In this document: positions 1-11,710 of the stretch, one piece after another
Numbering within the stretch: position 1 is the stretch's first letter
Layout: every line of letters starts with the position of its first letter
Assembly (NCBI GenBank): GCA_963930645.1
Contig: OZ005656.1
Coordinates: forward strand, 269,308,993-269,372,992
Source of the DNA: Salticus scenicus
Taxonomy: Eukaryota; Arthropoda; Arachnida; Araneae; Salticidae
Length of the DNA: 64,000 nucleotides
Reading direction: 5' to 3'
Translations under genes and position numbers: made by a program
Notes under the pieces: generated by a model
Told to the model about the DNA's origin: nothing
The model's database searches: none
What the model saw: only the letters and a program-made list of their open reading frames with translations

Positions 1-445
1 ACTGATGCCATTAAAAATCATAACTTTTCAATAAATAAAAATATCAAAATTTTGGAGAAATAAATATTGCAATTAATTAATACATTTTATAAACATTAAA
101 GAATAAAATAAAAAATATTTCAAACAGTTAATTTACTTAAATTGCCCAAAACAGGAAACTGATTCCGATATTTTTATCAGAACAGCGTAAAATATACTTT
201 CAATTATTAACAAAGATAGTGAAGTCATCCAAAATAGGTATTTTTCGGTGGGAAAATGTATATAGATTTTAATATTGTTTGTTTTGATTAAGCGGGAGTG
301 TTAGATAGTAAGAAAGAAAATCTGAAATGTTATGATTCCAATTGGAATCGCGGGGAAGGAAAGGGTTAAAGACCCAAGCATTGAAAAACTTTGAACTTAA
401 TTTCTCAAAACACACATGAAACTAGTATGTTGTGGCCACCACAAG

Positions 446-780
446 ACTTTCTTCTATATTTACCTATACATATTCAATAGGTAACAATATTTAAAAAAAA
501 AAAAAAAAAGTACGATTTTTTTTTTCTAAGTTTTTTTTTTTTTTTTTTTTGTTAAAAGTAAAAAAAATCGATAACTTTGTTTTAAATTATCACAGATTTA
601 TAGTTCAACCATTCGTTTTAAAGGTATTGACGAGACCTTTCGAAAGATACCCATCTTGAAAATTTATCCCCCCCGGGGGGGGGGGGGGGTACATCCCAAA
701 ACATGTAAATCCATCAAAAAGTAGACTTCGAAAATTTTCGCGAATCCAATACTTTCTCTATATTACATATAGAAGAAAGT
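446..780 (-). repeat. Short copy of a TIR element ending in ACTTTCTTCTATAT
   Basis: The ends are inverted: ACTTTCTTCTATATT near 446 and ATATAGAAGAAAGT at 767-780. The interior carries a phrase (AACCATTCGTTTTAAAG near 607) that is the reverse complement of matching phrases near 4818 and 12943, tying it to the copies at 4330-4915 and 11711-13107. An odd C7G15 run sits at 668-689. No coding capacity is seen. The element family is not recognised. Confidence 0.45.
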
Positions 781-1127
781 AAAAACATTCAATGACTCAA
801 TTCACTATGCTGTTCGCAGACAATCAGCATGTCAGGTGAATATTAAAGATTTTTAGATGTAATTAATAACTACTACTTGTATGGACATAAATCGTATAAT
901 ACTTATTAAATATACGCAATATATATATATTTAATATTGAGATATGTAATACAACACTCAAATCATAAGATACATAATTACTCTAGTCATGCATTAATGA
1001 TCTGATTTTTCGCACTTTTTATAGTAAATATTTTTGTTTTAAATTTAATTAGTGTCTTCAAATATAATTTCTACTGTTAAGTAATATACTATACTTTGAC
1101 TGCAGCACTCTTGCCTACTTTGTTCGT

Positions 1128-1260
1128 CTGGTGAAGGGTCGTGTGCTTTTTCGACCCAAAACAATTGTTGCGAGATTATTGCATTTTATGGTGTTTATTC
1201 AAAGTTTTGTATGTAATACTTTAAAATGCCAGTTCTGTGGTGCTTTCTTATTACTTTTCA
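1128..1260 (+). repeat. Single copy of a hammerhead-like Penelope-tail repeat
   Basis: The segment reads CTGGTGA at 1128-1134, then a perfect stem GGGTC/GACCC (1136-1140 with 1153-1157), then AAAAC, where GAAAC would be expected. The downstream part (TTGCATTTTATGGTGTTTAT and onward to about 1260) matches the right arm of the palindrome at 47648-47843. The layout is that of hammerhead ribozymes known from Penelope-like element terminal repeats. Two core positions are changed, so activity is unlikely for this copy. Confidence 0.4.
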
Positions 1261-2296
1261 ACTTTGTTAGAAACAGGGTTTGTGATTTTTTTGATTTTTT
1301 TTTTTTTAATCAAAAAAATCAGATTTTTTTTATTTAAATCGGATTTTTTTTAAAAAGTCTACAAATTTTTAGTTACTCATTACTTTATACCTGTAAAAGT
1401 AATCTATATCTTAAACAATGTCTGAAAACATAATTTAAGTAAATTTCATGCTATTTAGAAGCTATGCTTTTTATAAGCATATATACATCAGTTTTAACTT
1501 TTAAAACTGATGGATAATGAAATTTATGATTTAAGGCCACAAGAATTATAGCATACTCAAATCAAAATACAAATTAACAAGCAAATTTAACGTGAATTTG
1601 TACCTTCTCTTTTAGTTTTGAAAACAGAATATATGAAAAACAACTGTCATGTTATATGAGCATTTACTTTTACTCTAAATGCATATTATTATAAGTTCTC
1701 TATTTTATACAAAGATATAGATTTTTCAGCTCATCATTTTGTAAAATCATATGATCTCTTTATTACTAAAAGATGAAACTTCTCATTTTAACTAAATACG
1801 TTTTATTTAAAATTTAAAAATACAAATGAAGCAGACAATTTCCATATTTAAAAATAAACGTCTCTGAGTGTTAGGGAAGAATAAAACATCTCTTTGACCA
1901 TTCTGATTCTGGATAACATACTGTATTATTAATTTAATGGATCTATATGTAATTATCTATGGTATTATTATAAACCAAGTTAATTATGGCATAAAAGTTA
2001 ACACTATCTAAACAAATTTTGAAATATGCACATTCCCAATAATGCACGTAAATAATCAAAATAAAATGTTATCAAAGAAAATAACTGAAGCTTAAGCACA
2101 GGTTGATCCAGGTTTTATTTTTAAGACAAATTTTAGTGAAAAATAGAAATATATTTGAGAAAAACTATTATCATATAAAAGTTCTCATTATAGAAATCAC
2201 TCAATTTTATGATTAACATAAAAACTCATATAGAATATAATAAATCATTAAATAGTAATTTCATAAAAACTAATATATGCAGTACTTTGATATATA

Positions 2297-2442
2297 CAGT
2301 GGAACCTGTAAAAGTGACCACCTGACTAAAGTGACCATTTTCTTGACTAAAGTAACCATTTTCCAATTTTAAAGAGACTTTATAAAGTGACCACCTGCGT
2401 ATAGTGACCATTTTTGCTGGTCACTTTAGACAGGTTCCACTG
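2297..2442. mobile_element. 146-bp TA-flanked MITE (Tc1/pogo type)
   Basis: The ends are CAGTGGAACCTGT and ACAGGTTCCACTG, perfectly inverted, and each is flanked by TA (2295-2296 and 2443-2444). The interior repeats an AAAGTGACCA phrase about every 20-30 bases. CAGT ends with TA duplication are typical of Tc1/mariner/pogo elements. There is no coding capacity. Confidence 0.75.
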
Positions 2443-2480
2443 TATATAGTTTTGCTAATTGAAGGTTGTAAATGCAACAT

Positions 2481-3412
2481 ACTGTAAAAGCGCTTATTTT
2501 CGCGAGGCTTTAATTTTCGCGATTTTCGCGAGCCCATCGTAATCGCGAAATTTTAAGCCTCGCGAAATACTTTTTTTTTTTTTTTTTTTTTTTTTCCGTT
2601 GCAAATAATAATAAAAAAATTAAGATTAAAAACTATTAAAAGTTTAAAATTATAAAACATTTCACGTGTATAAATAATATAAAAGGTAACAAAAGCACTT
2701 TAAAACACGTATATACAATATTTTTATTAAAAACTACACAAAGCTTTTCGCTATCATAATAATAGCATCATCAGGTGTAATTACGTTACATAGAAACTAG
2801 CAATATATCAAGTGTATCTTGATATATTGCTAGTTTCTATGTAACGTAATTACACCTGATGATGCTATTATTATGATAGCGAAAAGCTTTGTGTAGTTTT
2901 TAATAAAAATATTGTATATACGTGTTTTAAAGTGCTTTTGTTACCTTTTATAATAATAAAAAACCAGAAAATTTTCAATTACCAAAACTCACATGCATTG
3001 ACGGTCCGAATGCGAGAAAAGTGAAGGGGGTGGGGTGATTACATTTTCGGTGTAAAAGGGGTTCAGAAGTCCCTAGTTTGATAAACATCAGAAAAATGGG
3101 ATTAAGAAAAGAAAATTGTTTGGGGTGGAATGTGCGCGTTGAGCCAAAGCCAAAGTTGATGTATAAGCACCGTTGTAAGAACAAATTGTTTTTAGAGCGA
3201 CGAGGAGGTGGGGACGAACTTTTCGGACAAAAGGAAATTTCTTAAAATGCCTTATGCAAAAGGGGTTCTATATTTAGGTACTTTTCAACGTTAGGATTTT
3301 TCAGCTTTCGGTTCTGTTCATATAAAATTCGCGAAATTTTCAGCTCGCGAAATCACCGATATCTTCATTTTCGCGAAAATTACGGCTCGCGAAAATAAGT
3401 GCTTTTATAGTA
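2481..3412. mobile_element. Non-autonomous TIR element with TTTTCGCGAG ends, carrying a nested palindrome
   Basis: The left end is ACTGTAAAAGCGCTTATTTT followed by CGCGAG. The right end reads, inverted, ACTATAAAAGCACTTATTTT followed by CGCGAG. Subterminal CGCGAAA boxes repeat in both orientations on both sides. A separate palindrome (2678-2952) lies inside and looks like a later insertion. No transposase is visible. The superfamily is uncertain; TA or AT flanks both ends. Confidence 0.65.
2678..2952. repeat. 275-bp near-perfect palindrome with hammerhead-like motifs in both arms
   Basis: Two arms of about 135 bases fold on a 5-base loop (TGTAT, 2813-2817). On the + strand the right arm reads CCTGATGATGCTAT, a short loop, then ATAGCGAAAAGC: the core CTGATGA, one extra T, stem GCTAT/ATAGC, then GAAA. 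The left arm has the same on the other strand. This is the layout seen at both tails of the Penelope-like element at 27154-31267, so I read it as two extremely 5'-truncated tails joined head to head. Confidence 0.6.
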
Positions 3413-4329
3413 TTTTGTATTTGAAACTCATTCTAACAAAATTTAAAAAATTTAGATCATAAAAAGTTTTGAAAAATGATTCAATTTTAATAAATGACTT
3501 TTTAAAAAAATCAGTTGATTAAAATCAATGATTTTTTTAAAAAAATCCATTGATTTAAATCATGATTTTAATCAAGCTGATTTAAATCAACGAACCCTGG
3601 TTGGAAAAATGTTAAAAAGCAGGAATTTTGTTGATTTGCATTTAAATCACTTAATTTTGTAATTATCTTTCAGAAAAACGAAAACGAAATTTGTCAATTA
3701 GCGGCAAGATAATTGTTTCTTTCAGTAATCAGATGTAGGGCGGAATAACGTACTACAGCCACTAGCTACAGCAACTCATGATCAAACAATTTTTATTCAG
3801 CGAACGATTCTGCATTTCAGCAGTGGCTGCAAAAATATCTCGTTGAACTGGTCGATTGACATTAAAATTTTTAATTAATGGACTATGAAAAATAATATTC
3901 TGTTATTTAGTAATGAGGAAAATAAATAAATATATGCAAGAAAATATTTACTTAGTTTTATTTTGTTATGCACACCTAAAATGTCGTTCATCCACAGTAT
4001 ATGGATTTTACCATCTGCGAACGTATTGCCAGTCATTTTGATATATATATATTTTTTTTTCTTTTATGCATGAAATGTTTGTTTTCCCTGTTGTATCTGG
4101 TATCCTTGATTATTTCTTTTCTTAACTCAAGCTCAGGGTTTTCCATAACAATCATTTTTTCCCAACACATTTGAAGTGACCAAATGATACTAAAGAGAAG
4201 TCTGTTAAAGTCTTCCTCTTCTTTTTTATCCTTTTCCAACGACCACTCAGTGTTTGGGGATTTTCAGTTTTTTATTGTAGTATTATGTGAGCCGTTAAAC
4301 GGCAACTTAAAAAATTAACTCGCCTGTTA

Positions 4330-4915
4330 CTATTATTTATTATTCCTTTGTTTTATATACGTAAGAAGAAAATATTGGAAAATTTGATCTCCAGTTTTCA
4401 ATGGATTTACACATTTTTAAATGTCCTGAACACGATTTCACCATTTTTAGAAAATGTGTGTCTCTCTCTTTCTGTGTGTGTCACATATTTTGTGAACTCT
4501 GTATCTCAAGAACTAGTGAACAAAATGTAACCAAACTTGGTATTTAGTTGGACTTTGATCTAAACTGGTGTTGATTACAATCCCAGTTGTTCTTTCGTAG
4601 TCTTTAAATGTCAATATAGGATAAATTTTTGTACAAATGTATGCAATGAGAATTATCTTTTTAGTTTTTAATATAAATTAAATTATGTTTATGATAATAG
4701 TCAGGCAGGGAAAATATTTTGCATGAGTCTGGGCATCCCTTCTCCTTTCCTCGGGAAGGACGATTCTCCACAGAGTGTAAATTTTCAATGTCGATATCTT
4801 TCAAAAGAATTTGCCAATATCTTTAAAACAAATGGTTGAACCGTAGATCTGTTATTATCTGAAACAGTTATTTTTTCCTCATTTTTAATAAAAAAAGAGT
4901 TATTTGGAAATTAAA
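4330..4915 (+). repeat. Diverged copy of the 11711-13107 repeat family
   Basis: Shared phrases in the same order include CACCATTTTTAGAAA near 4440 and ACCATTTTTAGAAA near 11798, the TGTGTCTCTCTC / ACTCAGAAACTA block, and AAACAAATGGTTGAACC near 4826 and 12943. It lacks the roughly 180-bp tandem block of the longer copy. No coding capacity is seen. Confidence 0.45.
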
Positions 4916-5034
4916 TGTTTTACTTCTCAGTGATGAAAATCTTGTGCATGATATTGAGTAATCACAACTTTTGGCGATTAAATTCCATTTTCACATCAAA
5001 AATAATTGCCAGCATTTATATATATATATATATA

Positions 5035-5887
5035 CAGTATGGGATCCATTATCCAGAAAGCTTGGGACCTGGGATATTCTGGATAAGGGGTTTTTCCGTT
5101 ATTCAGAACACTTTATTATATGTATAAAGATGGTGCAAAATAATTTCAAAAATAGCAGTGATAAACATGAGTAATATGTATAAACACTTTACCTATATAT
5201 TTGTTCATTTATTAAATTATTTCCTCAAAATAAAAAACATTCTTAATTAGAATTTTAAACTATAAATAATAATAGTAATAATAAATGAAAATAAATATAT
5301 ATAAAATTTAATTTTGGACGTGAGAGTAAAATCCTTTGATTTTGATTTTGCAAACATTTCTATGATATTTTTTTGCTTATAGTGTGTCTTTGATACTAAT
5401 TATTCATAAATGTTTCAAATACTTTTAGCACATGATGCTAAATATTTTATGAAATAAATTCTAAAAATAATGGAAATTAATAAAAAAAAAAAAATATTTA
5501 ACATTTTTATAACAAATGGGACTTTATGCATGTGACCAGAGTTCAAGGATAAAATTCATCTACTATTGGGCACTTTAAGAAGTATGTGTTATTAATGTTT
5601 ATCTATTAAAAAATACAATAAAAAAAAAATACAATAAAAATTCATTTTCTAACCTAAATTTGCAAAATTTTCAGCAATTATTTGAACAATTTTGTGCTCA
5701 CCATATTTCCCCAGAATAACACAGAGTGTATAACATTAAAGAAAGTAGGTTCTAAAACTTAATTCTGACTATTGTATAACTGCTATTGTATAACTTAAGT
5801 CTTAAATTTTACGATAATTAAAAATTTTGGTAGTTGGCATTTTGCATTCTGGTTTTTGGAGCATTCTGGATAACGGATCCTATACTG
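5035..5887. mobile_element. 853-bp TA-flanked Tc1/pogo-type non-autonomous element
   Basis: Left end CAGTATGGGATCCATTATCC and right end, inverted, CAGTATAGGATCCGTTATCC, are each flanked by TA. Both ends continue with CAGAA. The interior is AT-rich with no transposase frame. CAGT termini and TA duplication fit Tc1/mariner/pogo. Short terminal homology and lack of coding make it a MITE-like derivative. Confidence 0.75.
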
Positions 5888-6764
5888 TATATATATATGT
5901 ATGTTTTCATAAAAATTTAGCTTTTAAAAGATACATGATAATACCAACACCACAAAAATAAAACTGATTGTAACACAGTAAAAAAGCTAGTACAGAAACT
6001 TTACGATTCATTTTTAGTTTCAATTAAAAGACAAAACAAATTTAAATTATTTACGCCTACATGAGTAAAAAGGACCATAAAACTTTGACAGAGAAAAATT
6101 GATGAAGGTTCTCAATAAATTTATTAAACATATAACAGGAAATAAGAATTGAATTAAAATGTATGAAAAAGGGACCACATGAATTAAGAATTCGATTAAT
6201 AAATGTTTAAAAATAGAAGTATGAGCTCATCAGGGAAACATGTACTTCTTTAAAGCAGAAGGAGCTGCAAGATTTTGTAAAAACTATATAGCTATTTCTA
6301 GCAAAAGATATAGTTCATGCTCCTATATTGCAACAAAACCAATTTGAAAGAGGAATGAAATAAAATATTAAAGCAAACCTACAAGGGATCCAGAGGGGAA
6401 AAAAAGAAAATCAAAGATTTAACCACATGTTAAGCCATCACCGACACAGAGTGTAGCATGTTGCCATCATAAGAATGATATTAAAAATTTATTCCAGACA
6501 ATCTTCGATTAATCGATAAAGTTTTACCTTTGAACAATTTCATTAACAATTAAATTCACTTTGTAATAAGTTTAATTTAGTTACAATGTATAAGTTTGAT
6601 GCAGTTTTATTAACATTCAAACATAATTTTCAATGGAAAAAATTACTATTGAATCCACAAACTGATACACCAAATTTGTTCTAAACAAATTACATTGTTA
6701 AGCTATAATAATGCAAAATAGAAAAGGGAGAGTTAAAAATTAGTTAGCCGAACGTTATTAAAAA

Positions 6765-6850
6765 AAAAATCTGATATGAAACAACCACACGACTTCCATT
6801 ACCCGCTATTACACGTATTATATTATAATATACAGTTTTTAGAAATAATG
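6765..6850 (-). repeat. Dispersed repeat, second copy near 63430-63500
   Basis: AACAACCACACGACTTCCAT followed by a near-identical stretch to TATTACAC(G/A)TATTATAT is found here and at about 63445-63485. Flanks differ, so this is a short remnant of an unidentified dispersed element. Confidence 0.4.
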
Positions 6851-7124
6851 TGATCAGAAGACATAAAATTGACCTAGCGAAGTAGATGCCCAACAAATTT
6901 CCTATAAGAGAAAACTGATATATAGTGTGTGTGTAATGACATGTGTAGGCCAGCATTAGAAAAGTAAAAACAACTATGGGACTTTCTAGGATGTCGATTG
7001 ATAGATAACGGGAAAAACATAATTAGTATTAATTATGTAATTAATTTTAAACAGTTTTCAAAAATATTCTGATAATTTTATTAATTGTTAGTTTAAATGT
7101 ATTTATGAGCAATGACATATTTAA

Positions 7125-8673
7125 TAGAGTTGCACCGAATATTTGGTTACTATTCGGTATTCTGCCGAATATCTTAATATTCTGTGACTGAATAGTAGAG
7201 TTAAATTTTAAATTAAATTAAAATATTGAAATTGATAAAATTATTTTTTATTATATAATTTTTTTTTTTTTTTATTATTGTCAATGTGATGTCTAAGAAT
7301 ATTAAATAAATAAAAAAATAATTACCAGTCTAATAAAATTCCTATCGCATTAATTTCTAATCTAAATTAAAATAAAATCTGTAATCAAATATGATACAAT
7401 TTAAAATAATCACTAATTGTAGGAGTTTCATGAAGGGGAAAATGTGACAGCATATATAAAACTGTATTTACCTACAGCCAGTACAAGGTACAAATCAACT
7501 AAAAAGAATAATTAAGGATAGAAGATCGTTTTATCAAAAATCAATCTTTTGTATTTAATTTTTGGCTATTTATGATGCAGGAACAAAGGTTTTTCTGCAT
7601 GTTTTGGCTGTATACGTATGTATGTGTGGGAGAGAGTTTGTTATTGCATCTATTAGATAATTTTATTATTTTTTTCACTCTGGAGCATACAACACATTAT
7701 TAGTGTAGTTACTCTTTATATATATTAAGGCTCCTATATATACGAGCTGGCGCATCAGGCATTTTGTTGCCTTAGGGTTGCCACGTGTACCCAGCGCGTT
7801 TCTCAGATAAACAAACGACAAACATCTTTTTTTATCGTCTTACGTTACTTTAAAGTAACTTGTTTTATTATATTTCATAATTTTAGCTAAGTAAACTATG
7901 ATATGGAAGTTTGTTTAGCGATAAACTGCTATAATCATTCAAGAAGTGAATATAAAGTGTTCAGACATTCTGTTACTGTGTATTTGAGTTTTGGCGACAT
8001 TTTGTGAAAGAAACAGAAACCGCCCTAACAACACATCTTATCCCAGTACATCCATAGGATATCCTCAGAATAAAATGACATCCTGACAATGTGCTGTGAA
8101 AAAAACATGCTTTTATGAATATTATTGTTGTTTATTGCTCTTATATTCACCGGATTAGCTTCAGATCAAGATTTCTTAAAATCATTAGGGAAGCGATAAG
8201 GACGCCAAGCGGGAATGCTGTTCTCTTCGGAGGCAAAAAAATGGCGGTGATGCGCCGGCCTATTATTTTATTTAGGGGCTCTAATATATATATGCCTCGA
8301 TGTAAATGAGATTAATTTATGAAAATTCAAAAAGGGGGGAAATTTTTTATTTATTCTTATTTTATGTATTTGGACTTTTTAGTTTACTTACTAGAATTAA
8401 AAATTTTACAGGGGAGGGGGGAGAAAAAAGAATGATTATTTATGACAGTATTTTTTTTTTATTTTTTTTTTTTATGCTTAGATTTTATGTTCATTTTTTT
8501 AATGCACACTGTATTCTTTTTTATGTGCAATAAAGTTAAAAACAATTAAGGTATTCTGAGTGTGAAAAAAAAAAGACTTAAAGTTTAAGTATTCGACCGA
8601 ATTCCGAATATTCGGCCAAAATTTTGACCGAATATTCGGTATTCTGCAAAAAACACTATTCGGTGCAACTCTA
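7125..8673. mobile_element. 1.55-kb hAT-type element, non-autonomous
   Basis: The ends are TAGAGTTGCACCGAATA and, inverted, TAGAGTTGCACCGAATA. Flanking 8-bp repeats ATATTTAA (7117-7124) and ATCTTTAA (8674-8681) match at 7 of 8 positions, as expected of hAT insertions. Subterminal regions are rich in ATTCGG(T/C) repeats. No full transposase remains; a possible THAP-like fragment is listed separately. Confidence 0.75.
7903..8004 (+). pseudogene. Possible THAP-like zinc-finger fragment in the hAT element
   Basis: An ATG at 7903 opens a frame of about 33 codons containing C-L-A-I-N-C followed by Y-N-H-S-R and a Y-K-V-F-R stretch. This resembles the start of a THAP domain (C-x(2-4)-C, then a small loop and a V-x-F-x-R/F region), a domain found in several DNA transposases. 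The frame closes before the remaining Cys and His ligands. What is seen is only the pattern; the assignment is weak. Confidence 0.25.
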
Positions 8674-8806
8674 ATCTTTAATAAATGTAAATATAGTAAT
8701 ACGAGAGACTATAATTACGGCAGAATGAAATTTACGTCGCAGTGTTTTTAACAAAACATAAAGATTATGAAGATTTTTTTTATCTTGTGAGATCTTAAAT
8801 TTTATT

Positions 8807-8842
<36 letters not shown>

Positions 8843-9952
8843 AACTTTTTAGTTTAAGACTTTAAAAGCAATCACGAATTTTTTTAAATATCGGTTACGT
8901 ACTGTATATTTGCCTTAAAAAAAAAGAAAGTTTATTTTTCAAAAAGACTTTTTCTTAATCGCGCCTTTTTCCTGTGCCCGCAGAGCAGATAATTCGCTCA
9001 CGGATAATTGGGAGGTTAATGTAATTTGGCTCAAATGTTTCCAGAACTGTATTGTGTATTTTATAGATTGTATTAAATCTATAGAAATTCTTTTAGAATA
9101 AAGTATTTCAAAGTATAAAAATTAGGGTAAAAACACACACACACACAATTTTTAATTAATCATTGATTTAAAAATATTGAGAAAGTATTTAATTATTTTA
9201 AATATATTAATTCATTCTATAAAAGGCAGATTTGAAAATATTTAAAGCATTTTTTTTTTTTTTTTTTTAATTATTATTATTAATATGAAAGTTCTAAATT
9301 AAATTATTGTGGATAGTGAAATAACACTACATATGAAACAAGCCGTAAATATCATAGATTTTTGTATTTAATTTTAATAAAAACTAAAAATCTTTTTCGT
9401 GAACTGAAACTCACTTTTAGCGCATACTGTGGCATTTTAAAAGGTGTGAGACTTCTTAAATTACTAACAACCATCGCATTTTTATCGATGAGAAAAATTA
9501 ACTTGCGATATAAATGTTTAACCATCTTTTTACCTGTAGAAAATGTGACCCTTCTTACCATTCTGTCAAATATCAAGGCCAATAGGACCTGTTTGGGAAA
9601 AAGTTGAATAGCGAGGTCATTAGAGTTGATCCATTATTTTTGGAACGTTTCAATCTTTCCCTGTGAAGCAAAGAATTCGCGAGCATTCCAGATCGCCTAA
9701 CGACAGGGAAGCTTTTTAGATTGCCCGCGGTAGCTTACGTTTGAACCCGTCATTTGAATTCTCATTATTCTGGTTGTAGTGTTCTCTAATCAAAGTATTC
9801 TCATGCAGTGAAGAATTATTTTATGTTTAAAAATCTTTTGAAAAAGTTTTCAAAATTCAGGATGAGGTTTTTCAGCTTTCATGTAGATTTACTTTTCTTT
9901 CTGCAATAATGTACGTGCATTTAACAAAATTTGTATTTTCTGATGTGTATTT

Positions 9953-10172
9953 GGGCCGAGCAGTTCTGCGCTCAAAGCTGGTAGACGTGAGGTGCCAGGT
10001 AGTATCCTAGGTCGCGCTCGTCAGCCTAGCCGTTCGGAGTTTTCCGTGGTTTTCTCCGAAACTTGCGTAAATACGGTAAATACGGGCTAGGACCCCTTAG
10101 AAAGATTCCCACGGCAAGCACTCCCCCTGAGGCCTTGGACCCTAGTGCAGTCAATCGGCCTTAATCCCCACA
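9953..10172 (+). mobile_element. tRNA-derived SINE, family 1, copy 1
   Basis: It begins with GGGCCGAGCAGTTCTGCG, an A-box-like tRNA head, followed by AAAGCTGGTAGACGTGAGG and a degenerate B box. It then has the body phrase shared with the other copies (TTTTCCGTGGTTTTCTCC, AAATACGGGCTAGGACCC, CCCTAGTGCAGTCAATC). Copies lie at 14666-14892 and 47336-47545. RNA polymerase III promoter boxes would drive such an element. Confidence 0.75.
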
Positions 10173-10329
10173 ACCCAACTTTGATGTATATTTCTTTGTC
10201 TGTTATACCGTCTAATCAAATAAAATTTTACACTCGCATATTAGTGAAAGAAACACTTTCCAACAAAGCTACCTTACAAAGTGTTTAAATTTGGTTTATC
10301 TGTCTGTCCGACGCACAATAGATCGGACA

Positions 10330-10367
<38 letters not shown>

Positions 10368-10387
10368 ACATGAACCAAAAAATAAAC

Positions 10388-11020
10388 TACCGTAATTCCG
10401 CGTATATAACCCGCGGCGGAAGGTAGCCCGCAGCATAAAAAAATCCATTTAAAAAAAATTATAACTGAAAGATACCCCGCACTTCTAAAATCATATGGTC
10501 GGCAATCGCTATTTATAATCTCAATACTAATTGCTATTATTTTAATAATAAGTAGGAAAAGATACAAAGAATAAACAAATATACAACTGAGTATAAATAA
10601 TAAACAAATAAGTTTACTTACCTATAATGAAAAAGCAAATAATCATAACATAATATTAATCTTTCTCTATATATAAATTACTATGAACTGGAACTGGAGT
10701 AAATTCTAATGATTAACACCTTTATTCAATTTACAAGAAAATTATAGATTAATAATAAATTGCAAAATTCATTCAAATCCATCGAAATCGGATTCTTCCG
10801 TATCAGAATTAAAATGATGCACTATTGTTTGGTAGAGTTCGTCTTCATCCGTGTTATCCTCCTCATCAAGTTCCTTTTCACTGTCCTCAATTTCGTCGTT
10901 ATTATACGTTAATAATCGAGACTTCCGAAACAAAAATGAGACTGGTGTTGATTTTCTCGTTGTTCGCGGTAGATACCCCGCACCGGATTATGGCCCGCAG
11001 GACATACAAAGTCAGGGTTT

Positions 11021-11053
<33 letters not shown>

Positions 11054-11094
11054 TATATAGATTACCCGCGGGTTATATACACGAAATTACGGTA
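10388..11094. mobile_element. TIR element with CCGTAATT ends
   Basis: The left end is TACCGTAATTCCGCGTATAT followed by AACCCGCGG. The right end, inverted, is TACCGTAATTTCGTGTATAT followed by AACCCGCGGG. Subterminal ACCCCGCA and GCCCGCA boxes repeat inside both ends. The middle has a short (TA)n run. There is no transposase; flanking TA could be the target duplication. The superfamily is not certain. Confidence 0.65.
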
Positions 11095-11186
11095 TTAAGA
11101 AAGCTGATTTTTGCAATGAAATAAATTTAAAATGTCTACAAAATACTAATATGTGTATTTTTATAATTAAGCAAAAATTTATTGTC

Positions 11187-11398
11187 GGGGAGAGTGGAGA
11201 TGAATGGAACATTTTTCATGTTTTTATTGATAACGTTGGCCATATGCAATTCAGAATTCTGCAACACTGTTCATAAGTACACTTCAGTAATCAGTTACAT
11301 ATAAACATAAAACTTTAATAAAAAGTTGTCATTTTTAATTAATATTTTTTTTTTTTTAAATGCAAGTGCGTTGTCCCATTCATCCCCACCCCCACCTA
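11187..11398. repeat. Short inverted-repeat element
   Basis: The left side reads GGGGAGAGTGGAGATGAATG and the right side, inverted, GGTGGGGATGAATGGGACAA. A third direct GGGGATGAATGGG lies just beyond at about 11400. The interior is AT-rich and non-coding. It may be a small MITE; no clear target duplication is seen. Confidence 0.35.
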
Positions 11399-11710
11399 TG
11401 GGGATGAATGGGCTAAGGAACTCTTTTGTGTTAAGGAACTCGCAATAAAGTGGTTTAAACTGTTAAAATGTTGTTGTTGTTTTTAAATCTGCCTCTAAGA
11501 AACAAATTTTTCTCTGCCATGAAGTTTAACTTTTAATTGTTAAAATCAAACGTCATCTATTAATTAGGCCGTGCAAATTTTGTAGAATTTTACTACTTGC
11601 ATCCTTGTCAGATTCAAGCATAACTTATTACCTTGTTCTGATTTATGTTTTTTTGCAACTTTAAAGCTAAATTAAATATTTTGAGGATTTTTTTTTTTTA
11701 CATTCTTCTA

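Noticed and set aside
4915..5174. Two overlapping 67-70-codon frames
   Set aside because: They span the end of a TA-flanked MITE and a TA-repeat run.
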